Origin: Aquisalimonas sp.
GTDB taxonomy: Bacteria; Pseudomonadota; Gammaproteobacteria; Nitrococcales; Aquisalimonadaceae
Direction of reading: 5' to 3'
NCBI GenBank assembly: GCA_007126095.1
Contig: SLBZ01000081.1
Location: 1-32,541 of the forward strand
DNA: 32,541 nucleotides
In this document: piece after piece, positions 18,084 to 25,965 of the stretch
How the letters are laid out: every line of letters begins with the position of its first letter
Position numbering within the stretch: the stretch's first letter is position 1
Translations under genes and position numbers: made by a program
Notes under the pieces: generated by a model
Seen by the model: the letters and a program-made list of their open reading frames with translations, nothing else
Told to the model about the DNA's origin: nothing
Database searches by the model: none

Positions 18084-18690
18084 CGACACTAGCGCGGGCG
18101 GGCCCGGGGCGTTGCGCAGCAATGGCGATGGCCAGCGCGAGGACAAGCGCGAGGCCATTGTTGCCGCCGCTGCGCGGGTATTCAAGGAACGCGGCCTCGA
18201 GGGCGCGTCCATGCGGCTGATTGCCCGAGAGGCGGGCTGCACCACCGGGGCGATCTATCCCCACTTCGGCGGCAAGGAGTCGCTGTATGCCGAAGTGCTC
18301 GCCCAGTCGCTGGCGTCCCTGCAGCAAGCCATCCGCGATGCCACCGCCATCGCTCCGGCGGGTAGCCAGGGGCGTGCCGGCATCAAGGCGTTCTACGACT
18401 ACTACCGGGCCCATCCGCTGGAGCTGACGCTTGGTCTGTATCTCTACCAGGGGGCGCGGCCCGTCGGCCTGAGTGAAGACCTGGACCGCTCGCTCAACCG
18501 CAGCCTGCAGACCGTCTTTGACCTGATCTCCGACGGCCTGGCCAACGACGGCTATGACGACACGGCCCTGCGCACCACCAACGGCGTGGCCCAGGCCGTG
18601 GGGCTGCTGATCCTGCACCAGACTCGGCGCCTGCGGCTGCTCGAGAGCAACGTGGACGAGCAGATGACCTACTTCCTGCAGCAGCTCTGA
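18037..18690 (+). CDS. TetR/AcrR-family transcriptional regulator
   Basis: This 217-residue repressor-type protein has a TetR helix-turn-helix at about residues 38-88 (REAIVAAAARVFKERG ... TTGAIYPHFGGKESLY), followed by an all-helical ligand domain. The first 35 residues are polar and probably disordered. The start at 18037 has AGGGA about 6 nt upstream and overlaps the crotonase 3' end by 47 bp; an in-frame ATG at 18064 has no clear ribosome-binding site. Coupling to the crotonase gene and the palindrome at 17176-17205 suggest it controls its own operon. The inducer may be an acyl-CoA or the imported substrate of the nearby ABC system (inference). Confidence 0.9.
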   Translation: MTGQKTDRSMTKDRSDDTSAGGPGALRSNGDGQREDKREAIVAAAARVFKERGLEGASMRLIAREAGCTTGAIYPHFGGKESLYAEVLAQSLASLQQAIRDATAIAPAGSQGRAGIKAFYDYYRAHPLELTLGLYLYQGARPVGLSEDLDRSLNRSLQTVFDLISDGLANDGYDDTALRTTNGVAQAVGLLILHQTRRLRLLESNVDEQMTYFLQQL

Positions 18691-18988
18691 GGCCCCGGGC
18701 ATCCGTCCCGCCGCCGGTCACCCGGCCGGCGGGACAGGCAATCGTACACAACCCCGTAACAGCCCAGCCAGAGGCTCCCCATAACAGTGCACGCATGGCC
18801 CGGCCGTGCACCACGATGCAGCAACGGGGGTTGCCCATTGGCGATACTCACCCTGCCCGACCTCCCATCCCGTTGATTTGTCGCTGATTCGGACCTGTCC
18901 CTGTTGCTGGCACGCTTCGTGAAGACCGTATACACCGATGTATCCGCACGGATTCGTCAGCGGCAATCACGACATAGGGGACAATCCA
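18691..18988 (+). other. Intergenic region before the porin gene
   Basis: This 298-bp gap contains no credible gene. It holds a GC-rich hairpin just after tetR (listed separately) and should hold the porin promoter. TATACA at 18929-18934 could be a -10 element, but the best upstream match (TTGCTG at 18904) is 19 bp away, so no promoter is called. Confidence 0.4.
18705..18735 (+). terminator. GC-rich hairpin after tetR
   Basis: GTCCCGCCGCCGG pairs with the downstream CCGGC-c-GGCGGGAC, giving 13 pairs with a single bulge and a 4-nt loop. It begins 14 nt after the tetR stop. No U-tract follows, so it may only stabilise the 3' end or act with Rho. Confidence 0.45.
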
Positions 18989-20050
18989 TTGAAACAGCAG
19001 ATCAGAAAGACCCTGGTGCTGGGTGCGGGCACGCTATGCCTGGCGGGCGGCAGTCTGGCCCACGCGGACACCGGAGTGGACATCCACGGCATCATCGATG
19101 TTTACGGCGGCGCTCAGAACCCGCTGGGAGCAGACAGCTGGACAGGCAAACTCAGTGCGGGCGGCAAAGACACCTCCTACTGGGGCATCTCCGCCCGACA
19201 CCAAGTCAACGATGACTTGGCCGTGGTGGGCGATATCGAAGCCTTCTTCCGTCCCGACTCCGCTGAGCAGGGCCGTTTCGAGGGGGACATCTTCTTCGCC
19301 CGCAACGCCAACGTCGGTGTGGAAACGGAATACGGCACGGTGCGCGGCGGCCGTGTAACCGCACCGCTGTTCCTGCCCATGGTGTTCACCAACCCGTTCG
19401 GCGGCTCATTCGAGTTCTCCCCGGCCAACTACCACACCTACGCGGGCGGACCGAACGCGCCGCTGGTCGGCGACTCCGGCTGGAGCGACACGGTGCAGTA
19501 CACCTCGCCGGACCTGAACGGCGTCACCATCAACGTGCTCTACGGCTTCGGCGACAACGAGGGGGATGACAGCCGCGGCGACGATCGCATCGGCGCCTAC
19601 GCCGTCTACCGTGCCGGCGCGTTCACTGGCACCGCAGCCGCCCACGCCGTGGATTATGCACTGGAGGCGGCCGGCGTCGACGACGACGGCACCCAGTACG
19701 CGGCGCTGCTGGGCGGCATGTACGACTTCGGCACCTTCCAGCTCTACGGTCAGTACCAGCATATCGACAACGACCTGGATAGCGACGATTTCGCCATCAA
19801 CAGCGTCACCGTGGGCGCCAGCGTCGATGCCGGCCCCGGCCAGGTGCTCGCCTCCTACGCCTACGCCGACGCGTCGCGCTTCGGTCCGGAAGACTACGAG
19901 GACGGCGGCGACCGCCACACCTGGGCGGTGGGTTACGAGCTGCCCCTGAGCAGCATGGCCACGGCCTACGCCACCTATTTCATGGACGACATCGACGACG
20001 CCAGCGACGCGGGCCACAACGTGGGCACCGGCGTGCAGCTGCGCTTCTAG
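18989..20050 (+). CDS. Outer-membrane porin (Gram-negative trimeric porin family)
   Basis: This 353-residue precursor of a 16-strand-type general porin has a signal peptide (about residues 1-26, KKxx-type basic start, cleavage after SLAHA), alternating beta-strand pattern and a C-terminal phenylalanine (GVQLRF) for BAM recognition. It is strongly acidic, with Asp-rich loops (DNEGDDSRGDD, HIDNDLDSDDF), which fits a halophile. The start is the TTG at 18989, with AGGGGA 7 nt upstream and the signal peptide directly following; the upstream in-frame ATG at 18938 would put 17 polar residues before the signal. Its location just before an ABC importer suggests a shared uptake route (inference). Confidence 0.88.
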   Translation: MKQQIRKTLVLGAGTLCLAGGSLAHADTGVDIHGIIDVYGGAQNPLGADSWTGKLSAGGKDTSYWGISARHQVNDDLAVVGDIEAFFRPDSAEQGRFEGDIFFARNANVGVETEYGTVRGGRVTAPLFLPMVFTNPFGGSFEFSPANYHTYAGGPNAPLVGDSGWSDTVQYTSPDLNGVTINVLYGFGDNEGDDSRGDDRIGAYAVYRAGAFTGTAAAHAVDYALEAAGVDDDGTQYAALLGGMYDFGTFQLYGQYQHIDNDLDSDDFAINSVTVGASVDAGPGQVLASYAYADASRFGPEDYEDGGDRHTWAVGYELPLSSMATAYATYFMDDIDDASDAGHNVGTGVQLRF

Positions 20051-20081
20051 ACAGACAGGCGCGCCTGGCGCCTGCCGGCAT

Positions 20082-20108
20082 GGCGCGGGAGGCCCGGCCT
20101 CCCGCGCC
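20082..20108 (+). terminator. Perfect 12-bp hairpin between porin and ABC operon
   Basis: GGCGCGGGAGGC (20082-20093) pairs exactly with GCCTCCCGCGCC (20097-20108) across a CCG loop, 31 nt after the porin stop. No U-tract follows. It may be a Rho-assisted terminator or a barrier that separates high porin from lower transporter expression. Confidence 0.5.
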
Positions 20109-20150
20109 CGACATACATGACCACGATTACGCGATCACCGGGAGTGCACA

Positions 20151-21197
20151 ATGACCGCTTCGAACAATCCACTCCGCCGCACCGCGGCTGCCGCCGGCCT
20201 GGCCGCGGCCCTGATCTTCCCGGCAACGGGCACCGCCGACGCGGTGGACATCGACTTCCAGCTGGACTGGCGCTTCGAGGGGCCGTCGGCACCGTTTCTC
20301 ATGAGCGCCTCGCGCGGCTACTTCGAGGACGAAGGCCTGGACGTCTCCATCGACTCCGGCAGCGGCTCGGCCGAGACCATCAACCGCGTCGCCTCCGGCG
20401 CCTACGACATGGGTTTCGGCGACCTCAACGCCCTGGTGGAGTTTCTCGCCAACAACCCCGACGCCCCCTCTCTGAGCGCCGTGTTCGTGGTCTATGACGG
20501 TTCACCCGCGGCGGTCTTCGCGAAGAAGTCGAGCGGTATCGAGGAGCCGGCGGATCTCGCGGGCAAGACGCTCGCCGCTCCCTCCTTCGACACCGGCCGC
20601 AGGGCCTGGCCGCTGTTCGCCCGCGCCAACGACCTGGAATCCGATTCCGTGTCCTGGGACTCGGTGGACCCCGCCCTGCGCGAGCAGTTGCTGGCCAGCG
20701 ACGACGTGGGCGCCATCACCGGCTTCTACTTCACCAGCCTGCTGAATCTGGAATCCCGCGGTGTTGCCGAAGAGGATCTGGTGATCATGCCGTTCCCGGA
20801 GTACGGCGTGGAACTCTACGGCAACGTCATCGTCGCCCGGGACTCCTTCATCGAGGAGCACCCCGAGGCCGTGAGCGGATTTCTGCGCGCCTTTACCCGG
20901 GGCATGGCTGCCACCCTGGAGGATCCCGACGGTGCCGTAGATTACGTACAGGAGCGGGATGACCTGATCGAGCGCGACATGGAGGTGCGCCGGCTGAAGC
21001 TCGCCATTGAGGGCTCCATCGACACGCCTGCCGCACGCGAAAACGGCCTTGGCGCCGTGGACATGGAGCGCCTGGAGCTGACCATCGGCCAGGTGGCAGA
21101 CGTGTTCGAGCTGGAAGACAACGTGCCCTCGGCCGAAGACGTGTTCAACAGTGACTTCCTGCCGGATCAGGACGACCGCATGGTCTTCCCGGACTGA
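20151..21197 (+). CDS. ABC transporter substrate-binding protein, NMT1/THI5-like (SsuA/TauA/ThiY superfamily)
   Basis: This 348-residue periplasmic binding protein has a signal peptide (about residues 1-31, ending near GTADA). The mature start DIDFQLDWRFEGPSAPFLMS and the block GYFEDEGLDVSIDSGSGSAE are typical of the NMT1/SRPBCC-unrelated SBP group serving sulfonate, nitrate, thiamine-precursor and aromatic importers. It lacks a lipobox cysteine. GGGAG lies 7 nt upstream of the ATG. The ATPase and permease genes follow directly. The ligand cannot be read from sequence. Neighbouring acyl-CoA genes suggest an organic carbon compound, not an anion (weak inference). Confidence 0.88.
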   Translation: MTASNNPLRRTAAAAGLAAALIFPATGTADAVDIDFQLDWRFEGPSAPFLMSASRGYFEDEGLDVSIDSGSGSAETINRVASGAYDMGFGDLNALVEFLANNPDAPSLSAVFVVYDGSPAAVFAKKSSGIEEPADLAGKTLAAPSFDTGRRAWPLFARANDLESDSVSWDSVDPALREQLLASDDVGAITGFYFTSLLNLESRGVAEEDLVIMPFPEYGVELYGNVIVARDSFIEEHPEAVSGFLRAFTRGMAATLEDPDGAVDYVQERDDLIERDMEVRRLKLAIEGSIDTPAARENGLGAVDMERLELTIGQVADVFELEDNVPSAEDVFNSDFLPDQDDRMVFPD

Positions 21198-21219
21198 TCC
21201 CATGGCCGACGGAGCATCC

Positions 21220-22047
21220 ATGACAGCAACTGCAACCACGAGCGCCGCCCCGGAGACGGGGCGGCCGTTCGTCGCCTTCGACCATGTCAGCCTTGCCTAC
21301 GACGACAGCGGCAACGCCATCGAGGACATCGACCTCAACATCGCCGAAGGCGAGTTCGTCGCCTTCGTGGGGCCGAGCGGCTGCGGCAAGTCCACCTTCA
21401 TGAAGTTGTGCACCGGGCTGCACCAGCCCACCGCCGGGCGCATCACCGTGGACGGGGCGCCTGTGAACGGCCCACTCAAGATCACGGGAATGGCATTCCA
21501 GAACGCCACGCTGCTGCCATGGCGCACCACCCTGGATAACGTCATGCTGCCGCTGGAGATCGTGCAGCCCCACCGCGCCCGCCTGCGCCGGCACCGCAAG
21601 GAATACGTGGAAAAGGCCATGGGCCTGCTGCAGACCGTGGGCCTGGACGGGTATGCCGACAGCTACCCCTGGCAACTCTCCGGCGGCATGCAGCAGCGCG
21701 CCTCCATCTGTCGTGCGCTGATCCACGACCCACGCCTGCTCATGCTGGACGAACCGTTCGGCGCCCTGGACGCCTTCACCCGGGAAGAACTCTGGAGCGT
21801 GCTTCAGGACCTGTGGCGACAGCAGCGGTTCACGGTGGTGCTGGTCACCCACGATCTGCGCGAGGCCGCCTATCTGGCGGACACCATCTACGTGATGAGC
21901 AAGCGCCCCGGGCGCATCATCGAGAAACGGCAGGTGCCGTTCCCGCGCCCACGGAACCTGGAACTCACCTATACCCCCGAGTTCAGCGACCTGGTCTACG
22001 ACCTGCGCGCGCGCATCGGCTCCATTCGCGAGGACAACAGCCAATGA
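21220..22047 (+). CDS. ABC transporter ATP-binding protein (SsuB/TauB/NitD type)
   Basis: This 275-residue nucleotide-binding subunit has Walker A GPSGCGKST at residues 51-59, signature LSGGMQQR at 153-160, Walker B RLLMLDEP at 172-179 and the switch His in VLVTHDLREA. The GMxFQNATLLPWRT Q-loop is typical of the nitrate/taurine/sulfonate class. The start at 21220 is chosen because GGAG lies 5 nt upstream; an ATG at 21202 is also in frame. The stop overlaps the permease start in ATGA, so the two are translationally coupled. Confidence 0.92.
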   Translation: MTATATTSAAPETGRPFVAFDHVSLAYDDSGNAIEDIDLNIAEGEFVAFVGPSGCGKSTFMKLCTGLHQPTAGRITVDGAPVNGPLKITGMAFQNATLLPWRTTLDNVMLPLEIVQPHRARLRRHRKEYVEKAMGLLQTVGLDGYADSYPWQLSGGMQQRASICRALIHDPRLLMLDEPFGALDAFTREELWSVLQDLWRQQRFTVVLVTHDLREAAYLADTIYVMSKRPGRIIEKRQVPFPRPRNLELTYTPEFSDLVYDLRARIGSIREDNSQ

Positions 22048-22814
22048 CCTTTCTGCGCCTGTCTCCGGAAATGCAGCTACGGCTGGCACCCTGGGCGGCC
22101 GTCGTGGTGCTGCTCGCCATCTGGGAGGGAACGGTTCGCGTCCTGGGCGTGCCGCAGTATATCTTCCCGGGCGTCATCGACACCGCCAACGCCCTGGTGG
22201 AGTTCCACCGGCCGGTATCACGGCACGCGTGGCAGACCTTCTGGACCACGGTCATCGGCTTTGCCATCGGCGTGGTCGTGGGACTGGTGCTCGGGGTGAT
22301 CGTCGGCTCGTCGAAGTTCATGTACCGGGCGTGTTACCCCCTGCTGGTGGCGTTCAACGCCATCCCCAAGGTCGCGTTCGTGCCGATTCTGGTGGTGTGG
22401 TTCGGCATCGGCACGGTGCCGGCGATCATCACCGCCTTCCTGATCAGCTTCTTCCCCATTGTCGTCAACGTGGCCACCGGGTTAGCCACGCTGGAGCCGG
22501 AGATGGAGGACGTGCTGCGGGTGCTGGGCGCGAAACGGCGGGACGTGCTGTTCAAGGTGGGCCTGCCGCGTTCGCTGCCCTACTTCTTCGCCTCCCTGAA
22601 GATCGCCATCACCCTGGCGTTCGTGGGCACGGTGGTGTCAGAGACGGTGGCCTCTAACCAGGGCATCGGCTATCTCATGATGTCCGCGGGCTCGCAGATG
22701 CGCATGCCGCTGGTGTTCGCTGGGCTGGTGGCCATCAGCGTCATGGCCATGGTCATGTACCAGTTCTTCGCCTGGATCGAGCACCGCATGACCGGGTGGG
22801 CGCATCGGCGATGA
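22044..22814 (+). CDS. ABC transporter permease (SsuC/TauC type)
   Basis: This 256-residue inner-membrane permease of the BPD_transp_1 family has about six membrane segments and the EAA loop EPEMEDVLRVLGAKRRDVLFKVGLPRSLPYF-type region near residues 150-180 that docks with the ATPase. ATG overlaps the ATPase stop (ATGA). It is the last gene of the importer operon; downstream lies the REP-like cluster, which may define the transcript end. Confidence 0.92.
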   Translation: MTFLRLSPEMQLRLAPWAAVVVLLAIWEGTVRVLGVPQYIFPGVIDTANALVEFHRPVSRHAWQTFWTTVIGFAIGVVVGLVLGVIVGSSKFMYRACYPLLVAFNAIPKVAFVPILVVWFGIGTVPAIITAFLISFFPIVVNVATGLATLEPEMEDVLRVLGAKRRDVLFKVGLPRSLPYFFASLKIAITLAFVGTVVSETVASNQGIGYLMMSAGSQMRMPLVFAGLVAISVMAMVMYQFFAWIEHRMTGWAHRR

Positions 22815-22830
22815 CGGGCCAGAATGGTGG

Positions 22831-23006
22831 TTCGTTCAGGGTTGGTGGACCTGAAGGTCCACCCTACGGCGGCTCTCCGGCCGGGGCTGCAGCAAACGTA
22901 GGGTAGACCTTCAGTTCGTTCGGGGTTGGTGGACGTAAACGTCCACCCTACGGTCACGGATACGGCATTGCCTGACCCACGCGTAGGGTGGACCTTCAGG
23001 TCCACC
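22831..23006. repeat. Cluster of four REP-like palindromes (family B), one broken
   Basis: Complete units lie at 22844-22867, 22928-22951 and 22983-23006, and a truncated one at about 22898-22914 (GTAGGGTAGACCTTCAG, then cut). Orientation alternates. The 22928 unit has the core variant GGACGTAAACGTCC instead of GGACCTGAAGGTCC. TTCGTTCAGGGTTGGTGGAC at 22831-22850 recurs with one change at 22915-22934, which shows an 84-bp tandem duplication. The family also occurs at 777-839. The cluster lies between the convergent permease and nitroreductase genes, where it may act as a bidirectional terminator. Confidence 0.88.
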
Positions 23007-23023
23007 AGACCATGCCGGAATGG

Positions 23024-23689
23024 TTATCGCACGAACCGGACCGCATCGGCGATGCCGGTGCGGTCGGTGCGGTAGCGGTTCACCGGATGGCGTTCGTCGG
23101 CATAGCCGAACGAGCAGCCGAACAGCAGATGGCGATCCGCCGGCATGTCGAAATGCTCCCGCACCAGGTCCGGGTAGGCGGCCAGAGACGCCTGGGCGAT
23201 GGTATGCACGCCCTGGTCCAGCGCCGCCAGCATGAACGCGTGCAGGTACAGGCCGCAGTCCACGCCGCCGTAGAACCCCAGACTCTCGTGGCAGAACACC
23301 AGCATGCAGTGCGGTGCATCGAAAAAGGCGTAGTTGCGCAGCATCTGCTGCGCCCGGGCGTCGCGATCCTCGCGGCCGATCTCCAGGGCATTGTAGAGCG
23401 CTGCGCCGCAGGCCTTGCGACGGTCGTCATGGCTGCCCACGTACTCACGCGGAAACGGCTTGTCGGGGTTCGCCTCGGCACCCGAGGCGGCATGGGCATG
23501 GAGCGTGTCCCGCAGCGCCACGGTGGCCGCCGGCGATTCCGTCACCACCACCTCCCAGGGCTGGGTGTTGCACCAGGACGGGGTCTTCTGGGCCACATCC
23601 AGGATGTGCCGCAGGATTCCCGCGGGCACCGGATCGGACAGGAACGCACGGGCGCTGTAGCGCTGTCGCATGAGGTTCTCGAAGTTCAT
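23024..23689 (-). CDS. Nitroreductase-family flavoprotein
   Basis: This 221-residue member of the FMN-dependent nitroreductase superfamily begins with the diagnostic RQRYSARAF block (residues 8-16). It also has TPSWCNTQPWEVVV (36-49) for flavin binding and the C-terminal FGCSFGYADERHPVNRYRTDR region. The family reduces nitro compounds, quinones or flavins with NAD(P)H. AGGAG lies 6 nt upstream of the ATG. It is divergent from the acyl-CoA dehydrogenase gene and separated from the ABC operon by REP elements. The physiological substrate is not evident. Confidence 0.9.
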   Translation of the reverse strand: MNFENLMRQRYSARAFLSDPVPAGILRHILDVAQKTPSWCNTQPWEVVVTESPAATVALRDTLHAHAASGAEANPDKPFPREYVGSHDDRRKACGAALYNALEIGREDRDARAQQMLRNYAFFDAPHCMLVFCHESLGFYGGVDCGLYLHAFMLAALDQGVHTIAQASLAAYPDLVREHFDMPADRHLLFGCSFGYADERHPVNRYRTDRTGIADAVRFVR

Positions 23690-23802
23690 GCCGGACTCCT
23701 ATGCAATTCAACACGAACCGGGCGCCCGGGGAATCGACGTGACGCTCGGTGGGGGGTAATCTCGTCGCAGTCATCAAATACAGAGACGGGAGGAGAAAAG
23801 AC

Positions 23803-24942
23803 ATGCTGGACGCCAGCGAAATCGAACTGTTCCGGGACACCCTGCGCCGTTTCCTGGAAAACGAGGTCATGCCCCATTACGACGCCTGGGAGCGGGATCG
23901 GCTGTTTCCGCGCGAGCTGTGGAACCGCCTCGGCGAGAACGGCTTTCTGTGCGTGGATGTCCCGGAGGAATACGGCGGCTTCGGCGGCGATTTTCAGCTC
24001 TCCGCCGTGGTAATCGAAGAAGTGGCGCGCATGGGGCTGGGCGCCCTGGCAACCAACCTCTCGGTGCATTCGGACATTGTCGCGCCCTACATTCTTCACC
24101 TGGGCACCGAGGAGCAGAAACAGACCTGGCTGCCGCGCATGGTCACCGGCGAGGCCGTGGGCTGCATCGGCATGACCGAACCCGGCGCCGGTTCCGATCT
24201 CCAGGGCATGAAGACCCGCGCCGAGAAGGACGGCGACGGCTACCGGATCAACGGCCAGAAGACATTCATCACCAACGGCTACCACGCGGACGTGATGATC
24301 GTCGCCTCCAAGACCGACCCGAGCGCCGGCGCCAAGGGCATGACCCTGTTCACCGTGGACACCACCACGTCGGGCTTCGACCGTGGCCGCAAGCTGGACA
24401 AGATCGGCCAGCACGGCTCGGACACGGCCGAACTGTTCTTCCAGGACGTGCGCGTGCCGGCGGACCAGATCCTGGGTGGCGAGGGCAAGGGCTTCGCCAA
24501 CCTGATGAACGAGCTCCCGCGCGAGCGCCTGGTTCTCAGCATCGGCGCCATCGCCGCCTGCGAGGGCATGCTCGATCGCACCATCACCTACACGCAGGAA
24601 CGCAAGGCGTTCGGGCAGCCCATCGCGGCACTGCAGAACACCCGCTTCACCCTGGCGGACCTGCGCGCGCAGATCGCCGTGAACCGAGCGTTCGTGGATC
24701 AGTGCACGGCGGAGTACAACCGGGGCGAACTCACCACCACCAACGCCTCCATCGCCAAACTGACCACCACCGACCTGCAGTTCAAGGTGGCCGATCAGTG
24801 TCTGCAGCTCTTCGGCGGCTACGGCTACATGCAGGAGTACCCCATCTCCCGGGACTTCGTGGACGCCCGCGTGCAGCGCATCTACGGCGGCAGCAACGAG
24901 ATCATGAAGGAGATCGTCGCCCGCTCCATACTGGGCCGCTAG
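23803..24942 (+). CDS. Acyl-CoA dehydrogenase (LCAD/IVD-type catalytic base)
   Basis: This 379-residue FAD enzyme introduces the alpha-beta double bond into acyl-CoA and passes electrons to ETF. MTEPGAGSD (124-132) and the WxxxN/FITNGxxAD region (155-163) are the FAD and substrate signatures. The usual C-terminal catalytic Glu (IYEGT) is glycine here (IYGGSNEI, Gly362). NELPRERLVL places Glu241 on helix G, the position of the base in isovaleryl-CoA and long-chain dehydrogenases, so activity is probably retained. AGGAG lies 7 nt before the ATG at 23803. Neighbouring HSD10-like SDR, racemase and thiolase genes suggest a branched-chain substrate such as 2-methylbutyryl-CoA (inference). Confidence 0.9.
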   Translation: MLDASEIELFRDTLRRFLENEVMPHYDAWERDRLFPRELWNRLGENGFLCVDVPEEYGGFGGDFQLSAVVIEEVARMGLGALATNLSVHSDIVAPYILHLGTEEQKQTWLPRMVTGEAVGCIGMTEPGAGSDLQGMKTRAEKDGDGYRINGQKTFITNGYHADVMIVASKTDPSAGAKGMTLFTVDTTTSGFDRGRKLDKIGQHGSDTAELFFQDVRVPADQILGGEGKGFANLMNELPRERLVLSIGAIAACEGMLDRTITYTQERKAFGQPIAALQNTRFTLADLRAQIAVNRAFVDQCTAEYNRGELTTTNASIAKLTTTDLQFKVADQCLQLFGGYGYMQEYPISRDFVDARVQRIYGGSNEIMKEIVARSILGR

Positions 24943-24946
24943 ACAC

Positions 24947-24963
24947 CCGGCAGCGCCTGCCGG
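24947..24963 (+). terminator. Small hairpin between convergent acyl-CoA dehydrogenase and SDR genes
   Basis: CCGGCAG and CTGCCGG form a perfect 7-bp stem around a CGC loop, 5 nt after the dehydrogenase stop. There is no U-tract. It is a weak candidate for a 3'-end structure in the 118-bp convergent gap, which otherwise shows nothing. Confidence 0.3.
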
Positions 24964-25060
24964 CCCCGGGGTCACGCCCGTGCGTGGCTCCGGAACCCGG
25001 CAGGCCCGTTCACGGCGGCACCCTCTCATTGAAGGCTGTCTCCGCGCCCCTCTGCCATGC

Positions 25061-25828
25061 TCATTTCGGCTGCATGCGAATGGCGCCATCCAGGCGGATG
25101 GTCTCGCCGTTGAGCATGGTGTTACCGACAATGCTCTCCACCAGATGCGCATACTCCGCCGGCCGGCCAAGCCGCGGCGGGAACGGCACGCTGGCGCCCA
25201 GGGAATCCTGCACCTCCTGGGGCAGCCCCAGCAGCATCGGCGTCTCGAACAGCCCCGGGGCGATGGTCATCACGCGAATGCCGTGGCGCGCGAACTCCCG
25301 GGCGATGGGCAGAGTCATGCCGGCGACACCCGCCTTGGAGGCGGAATAGGCGGCCTGGCCGATCTGGCCGTCGAACGCGGCGACCGAAGCCGTGTTGATG
25401 ATCACGCCCCGCTCGCCCTCGCGGTCCGGCTCGTTCTCGGCCATGAGCGCGGCGGCCAGCCGGGTCATGTTGAAGGTGCCCACCAGGTTGATCTGCACCA
25501 CCTTGTTGAAGCGCTCCAGATCATGGGGCCCTTCCTTGCCGAGGGTCTTCTCCGGCGTGCCCACACCGGCACAGTTCACCAGGCCGTGCAGCGCGCCGAA
25601 GGTCTCCTTGGCGGCATCCACCGCATGCTGGGCGTCGGCTTCGCTGGTGACGTCGCAGCGCACGCTGTGCACAGCGCCGCTGAGCTCGTGGGCGAGCTTG
25701 CCACCCGCCTGGTCGTTCATGTCGGCGACCACCACACGGGCGCCGCCATCCACCAGGCGGCGGACGGTGGCTTCACCCAGACCGGATGCGCCACCGGTCA
25801 CGACAAAGACGCGTTCATTGATGTTCAT
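25061..25828 (-). CDS. HSD10-like short-chain dehydrogenase (3-hydroxyacyl-CoA / 2-methyl-3-hydroxybutyryl-CoA dehydrogenase)
   Basis: This 255-residue classical SDR has the cofactor motif TGGASGLGE (10-18), an acidic VVADMND turn that favours NAD+, an NCAGVG block and the catalytic Ser/Tyr/Lys in [21 protein letters not shown]. The [22 protein letters not shown] segment and the overall layout match type II 3-hydroxyacyl-CoA dehydrogenase (HSD17B10), which oxidises 2-methyl-3-hydroxybutyryl-CoA in isoleucine breakdown. AGGAGGT precedes the ATG at 25828; the longer frame upstream is not coding-like. It is divergent from the racemase gene and convergent with the acyl-CoA dehydrogenase. The isoleucine role is inferred. 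Confidence 0.87.
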   Translation of the reverse strand: MNINERVFVVTGGASGLGEATVRRLVDGGARVVVADMNDQAGGKLAHELSGAVHSVRCDVTSEADAQHAVDAAKETFGALHGLVNCAGVGTPEKTLGKEGPHDLERFNKVVQINLVGTFNMTRLAAALMAENEPDREGERGVIINTASVAAFDGQIGQAAYSASKAGVAGMTLPIAREFARHGIRVMTIAPGLFETPMLLGLPQEVQDSLGASVPFPPRLGRPAEYAHLVESIVGNTMLNGETIRLDGAIRMQPK

Positions 25829-25965
25829 GTCACAAACCTCCTTGGACGATTGCATCGGCGGACAAGCGCTGCTTGACCCGCCCCGGAAAACACTGGAATG
25901 TTGCCCGCACACCCCGGCACGACCGGGCAGGCATGCGAACAAGAACCAGAAGCGGGAGGAGACAC

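Noticed and set aside
18906..18922. Sigma54-like TGGCACG upstream of the porin gene
   Set aside because: The -12 GC expected after correct spacing is missing (GTGA instead of TTGC).
18718..18966. An 82-codon minus-strand frame between tetR and the porin gene
   Set aside because: No ribosome-binding site, no motif, and it crosses the hairpin and probable porin promoter.
22831..23006. Repeat cluster considered as a CRISPR array
   Set aside because: Units alternate in orientation, spacing is irregular, units differ, and no cas genes are present. It fits REP-like elements.
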